The notes under the pieces are model-generated. The model was not told the DNA's origin and did not search any database. It saw only the letters and a list, made by a program, of their open reading frames with translations. A stretch of 64,000 nt of DNA, taken from assembly GCA_964498095.1 (NCBI GenBank), contig CAZCFY010000007.1, forward strand, positions 1 through 64,000, written 5' to 3'. Source of the stretch: SG-bin7 sp964498095 (lineage in GTDB: Bacteria > Bdellovibrionota > Bdellovibrionia > Bdellovibrionales > SG-bin7). The translations under genes and the position numbers were made by a program. Shown piece by piece: positions 25,700-33,872 of this stretch (its first letter is position 1; each line of letters starts with the position of its first letter).

Positions 25700-26270
25700 T
25701 TCAAATAGAAAACTCGTCAGTATTCCTCCGGAAAACATGGATGTTGATTCTTTGATTAGCTGGTGTGGTCAGCAGTTCGCTACCACGGCAGAACTATCCA
25801 AAGAAGCGGAGCAATACTATAGCGATATGAGACGCCATCATCAGCATTTGTCTGAGTTGATGGGTATGCTCCAAGAATTGAAGAAGAACAAATCGCCGCG
25901 TGAAGAGGTCGAAGAAGTTGTAGACACGACTTCCGAAGTAATTGAGGCAATCCAAGCGTTGAGAGAAGACCGATATGTATTGGATGAGCAAGGCAAAGAC
26001 ATCGACGTAGTGGAAACAGAGTTCGAGGGAACCGAGTCCGGCAAGAAAGCTGCGGCAGAACTGCAAGCGGATGTTGAACTCTTTATGAAGAACTACAATT
26101 CCTTCAAAGCGAAGTTGGGTTTGGTGACACAACAAGATGTCGCTAAACTAACCGGCATAGATCGTCGCTATGTCTCGATCATCGAATCCGGTAAGCACAA
26201 GCCTCAGTTCAAGACACTCAAGCGATTGGCTGATGCCTTCGGTGTTGAGGTAGAGCAGCTAACAACCTAA
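25692..26270 (+). CDS. HigA-like antitoxin with long N-terminal coiled-coil extension
   Basis: 192 residues. The last 60 residues are an XRE helix-turn-helix: VTQQDVAKLTGIDRRYVSII, then ESGKHKPQFKTLKRLADAFG. Most HigA antitoxins are about 95-110 residues, so the first 125 residues here, acidic and helical (HQHLSELMGMLQELKKN, EEVEEVVDTTSEVIEAIQAL), are an unusual extension that may wrap the toxin or oligomerise. Ribosome site AGGAGG in the overlap with the toxin gene. Confidence 0.82.
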   Translation: MSDSNRKLVSIPPENMDVDSLISWCGQQFATTAELSKEAEQYYSDMRRHHQHLSELMGMLQELKKNKSPREEVEEVVDTTSEVIEAIQALREDRYVLDEQGKDIDVVETEFEGTESGKKAAAELQADVELFMKNYNSFKAKLGLVTQQDVAKLTGIDRRYVSIIESGKHKPQFKTLKRLADAFGVEVEQLTT

Positions 26271-26367
26271 GACAGGATTTGTTCCCTGCTCTTACTGGGA
26301 GGTCATGCCTCTCTAGTTCGATTTTCTGGACGCGGTTCTGGATAGCAGATAGAATCTGATGTGATTT

Positions 26368-26398
26368 TGGAGGCTTAGGAAAATCACCTATGCCTCCA
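26368..26398 (+). terminator. hairpin after the HigBA-like operon
   Basis: TGGAGGC-T-TAGG pairs with CCTA-T-GCCTCCA around a 7-base loop, about 100 bases past the antitoxin stop. The 3' arm runs into CCTCCACCA (26393-26401), matching the last nine bases of the ssrA attachment core, so it may instead be a relic att site. Downstream is T-poor (AATTTAATT). Confidence 0.5.
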
Positions 26399-26409
26399 CC
26401 AATTTAATT

Positions 26410-26447
26410 CAGTATTCAGAATACTGTTAACTGTATTCTGAATACTG
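26410..26447. promoter_or_regulatory. near-perfect 38-bp palindrome, candidate operator
   Basis: CAGTATTCAGAATAC (26410-26424) and GTATTCTGAATACTG (26433-26447) are exact complements, and each arm is itself nearly palindromic around GTATTC/GAATAC. Over 38 bases only one symmetric pair mismatches. It lies 98 bases before the membrane protein gene at 26545 and probably binds a dimeric or tetrameric repressor. Confidence 0.65.
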
Positions 26448-26544
26448 TATGAGGACTTTTGTTTTCTATTAGAATTCGCAATGTATTTCTTGATGGTTCG
26501 CGACTGATTTTGGACACTTTTCGGTTGAGAATCGGCAGGCAAAA

Positions 26545-26997
26545 ATGGGTGAGATAATGAGTAGGAACCCAAAAACATGGTTCATCGTAAAGTGTTTTAT
26601 AGCTTCTGAGCTTTTGATGTTTGGATCAATGGCATCTAGGGAACTTTTCTTTGATCCTAATCTGTTTAGCGGATTTTTGAGCAAGCCGGAGATTTGGTAC
26701 GGAATTTTTTTGGAAACAGCACTGGCCACACTTCTCGTGTGTCTAATTGGAGTCTGGATTTTATCGTGGATTAAATTTAAGGATAGACGAAATTTTTTGA
26801 TTGCTTCGATTGGAACATGGGTACTGCTTTGTTCTTTCGTGGTCGCAGTCTACAAGATTTTTTATTTCCCACGTGAATGGAAGCTGACTTCTATTGAGCC
26901 AGGATTAATTTTTGGTTGGATTATTCCAGGTGTTTTGACTCTTGCCTGCTTTGCTTGGTTCTCAGAGAAGCTTCACCATACTCAGCTCAGGAACTAA
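26545..26997 (+). CDS. small four-helix membrane protein (island cargo)
   Basis: 150 residues with four hydrophobic segments (about 12-30, 48-72, 84-105, 122-142) and charged termini. ATG 26545 and ATG 26557 are both possible; neither has a strong ribosome site. No family recognised. It is the last island gene before attR and stands behind a 38-bp palindrome, so it may be separately regulated. Confidence 0.6.
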   Translation: MGEIMSRNPKTWFIVKCFIASELLMFGSMASRELFFDPNLFSGFLSKPEIWYGIFLETALATLLVCLIGVWILSWIKFKDRRNFLIASIGTWVLLCSFVVAVYKIFYFPREWKLTSIEPGLIFGWIIPGVLTLACFAWFSEKLHHTQLRN

Positions 26998-27104
26998 CGG
27001 AGGCGCATTTCCCTGCATATCCCGACTGATTTCCCTTGTTTCAAGACGTCCAAGTTGGACACCGAAAAAAATCTGAGGTAGTCTCAATGGCTTGGAGGAG
27101 AGAA

Positions 27105-27117
27105 CCCACCTCCACCA
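27105..27117 (+). repeat. attR: second copy of the ssrA attachment core
   Basis: CCCACCTCCACCA, identical to the last 13 bases of ssrA. The flanks differ on both sides. The chromosomal methyltransferase gene starts 21 bases later. Confidence 0.75.
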
Positions 27118-27138
27118 CTTTAATATGCCGAGGACTTT

Positions 27139-27933
27139 ATGGTACGCCGAGAAGAATTCGATAACGGGCGCGATATAGATTGGGGAAAAACCTCAGAGGA
27201 CTACGCAAAATACCGTCCCGGCCCCCCGCTTTCTCTCTATCAAATACTACAGGCTCACGGAGTTGGAATTCCTGGTCAAAAAGTCTTGGATCAAGGCACG
27301 GGAACCGGCGTGTTTGGGCGTCAACTCGCTAGACAAGGCTGCGAGGTAATAGGTACAGACATTTCGGCGACCCAGATTCGGTTTGCTACCGAATTATCTA
27401 ATAAAGAAAATCTCCCTAACATTAAATTTATAGTTTCGGCCGCAGAAGAAAATCCATTTCCCGATCAATCCTTCGACGTAGTGTCGGCCAGTCAATGTTT
27501 TGTCTACTTTGATAAAGCAAAATGGATTCCGGAAATGAAGCGGATCCTCCGCCCTAATGGAAAAATCGTTACCGTATTTTTTCAATGGCTACCACTTGAG
27601 GATCCAATTTCTGGCGCATCCGAAAAATTGGTTCTAAAATATAATCCCGATTGGTCAGCGCATTCCATGGACGGGCGGGTAAATCAATTTGATGATTGGT
27701 TCTTAAAAGATTTCAGGCAAACCGCATTGTTCGTTTATGATGAAGACATAGAATTCACGCGAGAAACATGGCGCGGCCGCATTCGGGCCCTTCGCGGCAT
27801 TGGGGCAAGTTTACCACCTGACGAAGTAAAAAAATTTGACGAAGAACATGATGAGTTGCTTAAAAAAACCTTAGGCGATAAATTTATTATTCCTCATCGA
27901 GTTATCGCGAGAGTTTTGAAAATAAATCTTTAG
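27139..27933 (+). CDS. class I SAM-dependent methyltransferase
   Basis: 264 residues. SAM motif I VLDQGTGTGVFGRQL at about residue 48, acidic motif IGTDIS, and post-motif SFDVVSASQCFVYFD, the pattern of methyltransferase type 11 enzymes. Small-molecule substrate unknown. It lies directly beyond attR, so it would have been the gene downstream of ssrA before the island arrived. Confidence 0.85.
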   Translation: MVRREEFDNGRDIDWGKTSEDYAKYRPGPPLSLYQILQAHGVGIPGQKVLDQGTGTGVFGRQLARQGCEVIGTDISATQIRFATELSNKENLPNIKFIVSAAEENPFPDQSFDVVSASQCFVYFDKAKWIPEMKRILRPNGKIVTVFFQWLPLEDPISGASEKLVLKYNPDWSAHSMDGRVNQFDDWFLKDFRQTALFVYDEDIEFTRETWRGRIRALRGIGASLPPDEVKKFDEEHDELLKKTLGDKFIIPHRVIARVLKINL

Positions 27934-28015
27934 CTTGAGCTAATACCTCTGCGGCTACCTGCCGGTGCGTTTTGAATAAACTTGCCTTCGGCACCGTAAA
28001 ATTATACTAGAAATC

Positions 28016-28210
28016 ATGGATGAAAATGACTTCGAGGGCACGCTCGTACTTGAAAAGCTCGCTGCAATAGGAAAACTTGACACTTTCTTTGAGGCAATTG
28101 ATGCTGACGATTTCGCCAAAGCTAAGATTTTAATGAAATTGGCGAAAATAGATTCTGAAACAATTAAAATTGTATTAAAGAAGATGGGCGACGCCGATGG
28201 AAAGCACTAG
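28016..28210 (+). CDS. small acidic-basic helical protein, unknown
   Basis: 64 residues, helical and charged (VLEKLAAIGKLDTFFEAIDA, DDFAKAKILMKLAKIDSETI). Ends six bases before hemG in the same direction, so it is likely in the same transcript. No recognised family; ribosome site poor. Confidence 0.5.
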   Translation: MDENDFEGTLVLEKLAAIGKLDTFFEAIDADDFAKAKILMKLAKIDSETIKIVLKKMGDADGKH

Positions 28211-28216
28211 GTTTTT

Positions 28217-28768
28217 ATGCAAAAGTACCTAATATTGTACGCAACCCGCGAGGGACAAACCGAAAAGATCAGCCGGCGAATCGCCGAGCATTTGCTGTCC
28301 AAGGGCAAGCAAGTGCTACTTCATAATTCAAAAATATCTTTTAAAGAAAATCTCGAAGCCTTTGATTTTATCTTATGCGGCGGTTCGATGCACGCTGGCG
28401 GTGTGGAGTCTGAACTCGTAAAATTTGTAAACGCCAACAAAGAAAAAATCGAAGCCAAGCCTAATGCGTTTTTTTTGGTTTCGCTAAGTGCCGCAACTAA
28501 GGATCCGAAATTAAAAGAGCAATGGCTGGCCGACGCTAAAACAAAACTCCAAGAGCAAATCAAAGTTCGGTTTTCAAATATCGAAATGATTGCCGGAGCA
28601 TTAAGTTATTCTAAATATTCCTGGCCAATAAAATGGATCATGCAAAGAATTGCAAAAAAAGCTGGGGAAAACACCGACACCACCCATGACTATGAGTATA
28701 CGGATTGGCGCCAGGTCGAAAGTTTCGCTAAGAACTTAAACTCTCCGCAATTAACGGGCACGAAATAA
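28217..28768 (+). CDS. hemG: flavodoxin-fold protoporphyrinogen oxidase HemG-like
   Basis: 183 residues. The FMN loop TREGQTEKI at residue 10, CGGSMHAGGVESELVKFV near 58, GALSYSKY near 130 and the C-terminal TDTTHDYEYTDW signature are typical of menaquinone-dependent protoporphyrinogen IX dehydrogenase (HemG), which makes protoporphyrin IX for haem. A different long-chain flavodoxin role is less likely. Its end overlaps the convergent DoxX gene by 18 bases. Confidence 0.82.
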   Translation: MQKYLILYATREGQTEKISRRIAEHLLSKGKQVLLHNSKISFKENLEAFDFILCGGSMHAGGVESELVKFVNANKEKIEAKPNAFFLVSLSAATKDPKLKEQWLADAKTKLQEQIKVRFSNIEMIAGALSYSKYSWPIKWIMQRIAKKAGENTDTTHDYEYTDWRQVESFAKNLNSPQLTGTK

Positions 28769-29131
28769 TTGTTTAATTGTGGGACTATATTCTTTAGAGA
28801 AAAATGCCAAATAGATTTCTAATGCACCGATAATAACTGCCAGGGGAACACCTTCGGGCGCCATAAACGCGTGAACCATAAAAATATTTATGATTACCGG
28901 CGCCAAAATAACGAGAGCCAACGGCACAAAGCGGCCGATCATCAACAGTAGCCCGCATGTAATTTCGGTTCCCTTTAACAAAAAAAAGAAGTAACCCGTC
29001 GCCGCCATTCCTTTAAAGAAGTCCGCCATGGCACCTTCTAATGGTGGCGGTGTCGTAAAGAAAAACGCAATCCCCGACCCTAAGAACACAAGCCCAAGGA
29101 GCAAACGCGCGATAAGGGTAACTTTCTTCAT
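28751..29131 (-). CDS. DoxX family membrane protein
   Basis: 126 residues with four membrane helices. The N-terminal ARLLLGLVFLGSGIAFFF and the region GYFFFLLKGTEITCGLLLM match the DoxX pattern; such proteins act in redox or oxidative-stress membrane complexes. Preceded by GGAGG. Convergent and overlapping with hemG. Confidence 0.82.
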   Translation of the reverse strand: MKKVTLIARLLLGLVFLGSGIAFFFTTPPPLEGAMADFFKGMAATGYFFFLLKGTEITCGLLLMIGRFVPLALVILAPVIINIFMVHAFMAPEGVPLAVIIGALEIYLAFFSKEYSPTIKQLFRAR

Positions 29132-29238
29132 TAAACCTCCATTTAGGCAAATAGTGACAGACAGCTTAAACCAACGTGCACCTTGCGTAAAGTACTCTTA
29201 AATTATAGTATCCATTCTAAGAGCGGAGGTCTTAGGTT

Positions 29239-29775
29239 ATGTTAAAAAAGATTTTACTTGCTGTTGTGGTTATCGTCGGCTTGCTTCTTGCGTACATAGC
29301 GGGACAGTCGGAAGATTTTACGGTGTCGCGTGAATTGCTGATTAAGACCACGCCAGAAATTATCTTTCCTTACATTAATAATTCACAAAAATCCAATGAG
29401 TGGATGCCTTGGCAAGAGTCCGACCCCAATGCAAAAATGATTTATTCGGGACCCGATGAAGGCGTTGGCTCAACTACTACCTGGGATAGCACGGGCAATA
29501 TGGGAACAGGCAAAGCGGAAGTCGTGGAGAGCATTCCCAATCAACGCGTGAGAACTCAACTCAGTTATACAAAACCTATGAACATGGAACAGCTGGCAGA
29601 AATAACGCTAACGCCCTCGGCGCAAGGGACAATGGTTAAATGGTCCGTCACGGGAAAAAACTCTTTTGTGGGCAGAATTTTCTGTTTCTTTTTTAATATG
29701 GACAAGATGGTCGGTGGTGAGTTTGAAAAAGGGTTAAATAAATTAAAAGGAAAAGTTGAAGAGGCGGCGCGGTGA
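29239..29775 (+). CDS. SRPBCC (START/polyketide cyclase-like) family protein with N-terminal anchor
   Basis: 178 residues. A hydrophobic N-terminal segment (KILLAVVVIVGLLLAYIAG) anchors or exports it, then the SRPBCC fold: VSRELLIKTTPEIIFPYINN, PGDEGVG-like loop, and a terminal amphipathic helix (VGGEFEKGLNKLKGKVEEAA). It likely binds a hydrophobic ligand; target unknown. GGAGG ribosome site. Confidence 0.82.
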   Translation: MLKKILLAVVVIVGLLLAYIAGQSEDFTVSRELLIKTTPEIIFPYINNSQKSNEWMPWQESDPNAKMIYSGPDEGVGSTTTWDSTGNMGTGKAEVVESIPNQRVRTQLSYTKPMNMEQLAEITLTPSAQGTMVKWSVTGKNSFVGRIFCFFFNMDKMVGGEFEKGLNKLKGKVEEAAR

Positions 29776-29873
29776 AGGATGGTGGGAGGCGCCTTGAAGG
29801 CATACCGTTTGCTTTCATAGTTGCCTGAGACTCTATAGCGTATCGGCTAAAATTTTAAGAGGTTAATTGCCCT

Positions 29874-30230
29874 ATGCAGTGGCTTTTATTTATCCAAGGT
29901 TTTATATACCTCACCAGCGGACTCTGGCCAGTTTTGAGTTACCGGACTTTTGAAAATGCCACTGGACCCAAGCAAGAAAAGTGGCTGGTAAAAACCCTAG
30001 GCTGGCTGCTGGCACTGGATGGTGGTATTTTTATTTTTGCTTCACTGACCACACCAGGGGCGGACACCGTGTTTTTATCTTTAGGTACGGCACTCATTTT
30101 GTTGTTAATAGAACTCAGATACACCTATAAGAAGATTCTTTCCAAGGTGTATCTTTATGACGCCCTAATAGAGGGATCTATTGTCATGAGTTGGCTCTAT
30201 TCCATGTGGAATTCTCACCGGCTGGTTTAA
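29874..30230 (+). CDS. small integral membrane protein, unknown
   Basis: 118 residues, four predicted helices (about 2-20, 40-57, 62-78, 95-112) joined by short basic loops. No family recognised; about 100 bases after the SRPBCC gene on the same strand. Confidence 0.6.
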   Translation: MQWLLFIQGFIYLTSGLWPVLSYRTFENATGPKQEKWLVKTLGWLLALDGGIFIFASLTTPGADTVFLSLGTALILLLIELRYTYKKILSKVYLYDALIEGSIVMSWLYSMWNSHRLV

Positions 30231-30298
30231 CTCGATCTCGGTCCTGCACGCCGACTCTGTAAATGCAATCCGCAGGGCTTCGTTTTACAATTGTTCAC

Positions 30299-31516
30299 AT
30301 GACAAAATCTTTCACCTCCTACCAAAAGTTTGTGTTGGCGATGCTCGCTTTTCTGCAGTTCACGATTATTTTGGACTTCATGATCATCTCGCCCCTCGGG
30401 GCTATTCTAATGCCAGCACTTAAAATCACACCCGCTCAATTTGGGATGGTTGTTTCCGCTTACGCTTTTAGCGCGGGACTCTCTGGCTTACTGGCGGCCG
30501 GCTTTGCGGACCGATTTGACCGCAAAAAACTTTTGCTTTTTTTCTATTGCGGCTTCATTGTTGGCACTTTGGTTTGCGGCTTAGCGCCCGACTATAAAAT
30601 ATTGCTAGCGGCACGAATTATCACAGGAATTTTTGGCGGCGTAATTGGCTCAATCGTCTTGGCAATTACTACGGATTTATTTACCTATGATCAGCGTGGA
30701 CGGGTCATGGGGGTTTTGCAAACTTCCTTTGGCGCCAGTCAAATTTTAGGAATTCCCGCAGGCCTTTATTTTTCGGGCATGTGGGGATGGCATGCCCCTT
30801 TTATTATGATTGTCGCCATCGGCGCTGCGGTGGGTATTTTGATTTGGTTTCAATTAAAGCCTATTCGCGATCATCTAAAATTAAAAACGGAACATTCCCC
30901 CTTACAGCACCTGATAGCTACGGTTAGAGTTCCGCGCTACCTACTCGCTTTTTTAAATACGGCTATGTTAACAACAGGCGCTTACATGATGATGCCGTTT
31001 GGCACGGCCTTCGCGGTTAATAATTTGGAAATCGCTTTTGATAAATTGCCGATGCTCTACTTGGTAACCGGAGTTGCCGCGATTTTCTGCGGACCAATTA
31101 TAGGCCGCATGGCTGATAGCTATGGCAAATTTAATGTTTTTCTCTTCGGGGCAATCGTAACAATTGTTATGGGTATTTACTATACCCACATGGGGCCGAC
31201 CAGTATTTGGATGCTGATATTCGTCCAAGTTATTTTTTTCGTAGGAATTTTTTCCCGCACTATTCCCGCTCAGGCTTTAACCTCAGCTTTACCTTCGCCA
31301 GATAAGCGCGGCTCCTTCATGGCTGTTAACGCTTCCCTGCAGCAAATGTCGGGAGGAATTTCTGCCATGATTGCCGGTCTAATAGTCGTCGAGGGAGTAA
31401 ACGGCCGTTTAGAACATTTTGATATTGTCGGCTACGTACTTACAGGAACAGTATTAATTACCGTTTTCATAGTTTGGCATATCAAACGAATTGTCGAACA
31501 CTACGGCGCAAAATAA
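30299..31516 (+). CDS. MFS transporter
   Basis: 405 residues from ATG 30299, with 12 hydrophobic helices. Motif A appears as GFADRFDRKKLL after helix 2, and DFMIISPLG in helix 1 is typical of DHA1-type sugar or drug efflux relatives. An earlier ATG at 30263 would add 12 polar residues; the ribosome site is weak for both. Substrate unknown. Confidence 0.88.
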   Translation: MTKSFTSYQKFVLAMLAFLQFTIILDFMIISPLGAILMPALKITPAQFGMVVSAYAFSAGLSGLLAAGFADRFDRKKLLLFFYCGFIVGTLVCGLAPDYKILLAARIITGIFGGVIGSIVLAITTDLFTYDQRGRVMGVLQTSFGASQILGIPAGLYFSGMWGWHAPFIMIVAIGAAVGILIWFQLKPIRDHLKLKTEHSPLQHLIATVRVPRYLLAFLNTAMLTTGAYMMMPFGTAFAVNNLEIAFDKLPMLYLVTGVAAIFCGPIIGRMADSYGKFNVFLFGAIVTIVMGIYYTHMGPTSIWMLIFVQVIFFVGIFSRTIPAQALTSALPSPDKRGSFMAVNASLQQMSGGISAMIAGLIVVEGVNGRLEHFDIVGYVLTGTVLITVFIVWHIKRIVEHYGAK

Positions 31517-31594
31517 TACGGCGCTCATCGACAATTGGACCAGTGGTCCCCTTCTTGCACTTTCCTGAAAGTGAAGAAAAAAAGGGGGACTATT

Positions 31595-32080
31595 ATGAGA
31601 AAAGATATCACACGCTCTCACCGCGCAGAGCGCATGCCGCTAAGAAGATCTAGCTTTTTTGCTCCATGGTTCGATGAGTTTTTTGAACCGTCTCGCTGGC
31701 TCGATGATTTATTTTCGAGTCAACCTGCAATGAATATTGCAGAGTCTCCGGAGGATTACACGGTGACAGTAGACCTACCAGGAGTTAAAAAGGAAGATAT
31801 TAATATAGAGACCTCCAATAACCAGCTAACGATTTCCGCCGAAAGAAGGTCGGAGAACGGTGGCAAAAAGGGCCAAAGCGAAAAGTTTTTCGGCCGGTAT
31901 AAACGTACTTTCTCGCTTCCAGCGGGAACACCCGCCGAAAAGATTGAAGCTACCTCTAACGAAGGCGTACTTTCTATCCGCATACCAAAAGGCGAACACG
32001 CCAAAGGCCGCCGAATCGAAATCAAAGAAGGTAAAACTGCCGGGCAGAAGCCTGCGCCGGAACAAAGAAAAGGAGCCTAA
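31595..32080 (+). CDS. Hsp20/alpha-crystallin small heat shock protein
   Basis: 161 residues from ATG 31595 behind AGGGGGA. The alpha-crystallin domain (about 45-140) includes YTVTVDLPGVKKEDINIE, RRSE, and the terminal motif SIRIPKGE; the FSLPAGT segment is standard. ATP-independent holdase against aggregation. One base before the next gene, it starts a stress-related pair with the CBS protein. Confidence 0.95.
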   Translation: MRKDITRSHRAERMPLRRSSFFAPWFDEFFEPSRWLDDLFSSQPAMNIAESPEDYTVTVDLPGVKKEDINIETSNNQLTISAERRSENGGKKGQSEKFFGRYKRTFSLPAGTPAEKIEATSNEGVLSIRIPKGEHAKGRRIEIKEGKTAGQKPAPEQRKGA

Positions 32081-32081
32081 C

Positions 32082-32588
32082 ATGAAAGAAAATGTACACT
32101 CACATATTCAGTTTAAAGACGAAAAAGCTAAACCATTTACGCCATCGGTAAAAGAGTTTTACGAAAAGGACGTGGTTTGCTTAACCGCAGATGACTCGAT
32201 CCTTGATGCCGCAAAACTCATGTTGGATAACCACGTGGGCGACGTCGTCATTGTCGACGACTTAGAAGGACGCCGCGTTCCCGTTGGCATAATAACCGAC
32301 CGCGATATCGTTGTCGCTTCTGTTGCTAAGGCTATGGACCCTTCAATGGCAAAGATTTCGGAAATATTAAAAAAGAAAATCATCACCGCCACCGAGGACC
32401 ATGGACTGTCGGAGCTTGTTCACCTCATGGTTGCCGAAGGTATTAGCCGCCTCCCCATTGTCGACGAATTCGGGACATTAAGGGGAATAATATCCTCAAA
32501 AAGGTTGTTCCAATTTTTCGCGCAAGGTCTTTGTGAATTAACCGCAGTTTCCGAAGCGCAACAGCGCCGCGAAGAAGAGATGCATTAG
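32082..32588 (+). CDS. CBS-pair domain protein
   Basis: 168 residues from ATG 32082, chosen for AAGGAG upstream and position just after the Hsp20 stop. Two CBS motifs: VVCLTADDSILDAAKLMLDN ... GIITDRDIV, and ITATEDHGLSELVHLMVAEG ... LRGIISSKRL. CBS pairs bind adenosine nucleotides and sense energy state. Cotranscription with Hsp20 suggests a stress regulon. Confidence 0.92.
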   Translation: MKENVHSHIQFKDEKAKPFTPSVKEFYEKDVVCLTADDSILDAAKLMLDNHVGDVVIVDDLEGRRVPVGIITDRDIVVASVAKAMDPSMAKISEILKKKIITATEDHGLSELVHLMVAEGISRLPIVDEFGTLRGIISSKRLFQFFAQGLCELTAVSEAQQRREEEMH

Positions 32589-32600
32589 AAGCGGAGTGTA

Positions 32601-33803
32601 TTAAAGACCAACGCTCATGAGCCAAATGGGACTGTTAAAGTCCAATACTTCAATTGGTGTTAGCAACCCATTTGTCTGATCGATAGCAAAAGAACTAAGT
32701 TTATCGGCTGTTAAACCGCCAACGAATAGATATTTTCCGGTGGGATCGACTTCAAATTCGCGCGGCGTTCCCTGCACAAGTTGGTGACCGCCCACAGCCA
32801 GCATACCCGTATTGGCATCGACGTTAAAAATCGCAATACTGTTATGACCGCGGTTTGAAGCATAAAGAAACTTTCCGTCGGCTGTTATGTGAATATCGGC
32901 ACACGTATTGTTATTTCCATTGATTCCGTTTGGCAGTGTTCTGATATTCTGAAATTGGGTTAGGCGGCCTGTGGTTTTATCCAAAGAATACATTGTTACG
33001 CTGTCGCCAACTTCGTTAACCGCATAGAGAATATTATCCTTTTTGGGATGAGCGACAATATGTCTGGGCCCATCTCCGGCACCGCCAGAAATAGTAGGTT
33101 CCTGCGGATTGGGCGTTAACACTCCCGTGGCCGGATTAAAAAGAAATTGAGAAATTGAATTCCCGACGGTGTTGGTGACAAACGCATAATTTCCCGCCGC
33201 CATCGTTATTGCCGCATGCGAATTCGGTCCCGTCATTTTAGTATCGCTAACGGCATCTCCAAGGGTCCCGTCGGCATTTAGCGGAAGTACGGCTACTGCA
33301 CTGTCACCGTAAGACGGAATAAATAGATTCTTCGCCGGGAGATCAACGTGGATATAAACGGGATTTACGGCGACAACGACTTCCTTTAAGGCCGTCAGGG
33401 CGCCACTAGTCGGATTAATAGAATAAGAGAGCACGGAGTCACGGCTTGATGAGCCCGCATAAAATACTTTCTTATTTGGGTGAATCGCTAACGGCATCGG
33501 TGAGCCAAGTGCCGCTACCGAAGATACCTTCGACAATCTTCCGTCAGTGGAATTTATCGCATAGGTATCTATTATATTTAAACCTTGGGAAGCTACGTAA
33601 AGATAATATTTTAGGGGAATTATTACCGGGGGCTGCGGAATTGGGTTAGGATCTCCGCCCGGATTGGGGTTATCACCAATATCACTATTAAAAACCTCGG
33701 ATGTGATCGGCTTAAATTCACCATCACAATTGACATAACTTAACGCAATCACCGCTAAAATAAGCGGAACTAATAGCTTTTTAATGGACACCCCTATATT
33801 CAA
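32601..33803 (-). CDS. lactonase-family (YVTN-like) beta-propeller lipoprotein
   Basis: 400 residues. Lipobox VIALSYVNC gives C26, followed by an Asp/Asn/Pro-rich linker and repeats of the form YVASQGLN...YAIN, SYSINPTSGALT, FLFNPATGVLTPN and MYSLDKTTGRLTQF, which make a seven-blade propeller like 6-phosphogluconolactonase-family proteins. Exported location argues against sugar-phosphate chemistry. The start is unclear: TTG 33803 or GTG 33791 lack ribosome sites, whereas AGGGG sits five bases ahead of an ATT at 33785 that would give MKKLLVPLIL. Confidence 0.85.
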   Translation of the reverse strand: MNIGVSIKKLLVPLILAVIALSYVNCDGEFKPITSEVFNSDIGDNPNPGGDPNPIPQPPVIIPLKYYLYVASQGLNIIDTYAINSTDGRLSKVSSVAALGSPMPLAIHPNKKVFYAGSSSRDSVLSYSINPTSGALTALKEVVVAVNPVYIHVDLPAKNLFIPSYGDSAVAVLPLNADGTLGDAVSDTKMTGPNSHAAITMAAGNYAFVTNTVGNSISQFLFNPATGVLTPNPQEPTISGGAGDGPRHIVAHPKKDNILYAVNEVGDSVTMYSLDKTTGRLTQFQNIRTLPNGINGNNNTCADIHITADGKFLYASNRGHNSIAIFNVDANTGMLAVGGHQLVQGTPREFEVDPTGKYLFVGGLTADKLSSFAIDQTNGLLTPIEVLDFNSPIWLMSVGL

Positions 33804-33872
33804 ATTATGACACTATTTTGGGTGCATTTGAAAATATTTTTTGGCATAAAAAATCTCAGATTGAGACAAACG

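Larger units (their letters stand above)
17406..27117. mobile_element. integrative genomic island in ssrA
   Basis: Bounded by a 13-base direct repeat, CCCACCTCCACCA, at the 3' end of ssrA (17406-17418) and at 27105-27117. It contains a tyrosine recombinase and an excisionase-like gene on the ssrA side, and no ribosomal or core metabolic gene. Cargo: XRE regulator, secreted protein, unknown gene plus PD-(D/E)XK-type nuclease, Api92-like protein, radical SAM/membrane pair, HigBA-like pair and a membrane protein. No structural phage genes or conjugation genes are seen, so it is either a satellite or an island mobilised by a helper. Confidence 0.88.

Noticed and set aside
31860..32081. N-terminal extension of the CBS protein through the Hsp20 gene
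   Set aside because: It is out of frame coding within Hsp20; the CBS protein has its own AAGGAG and ATG at 32082.
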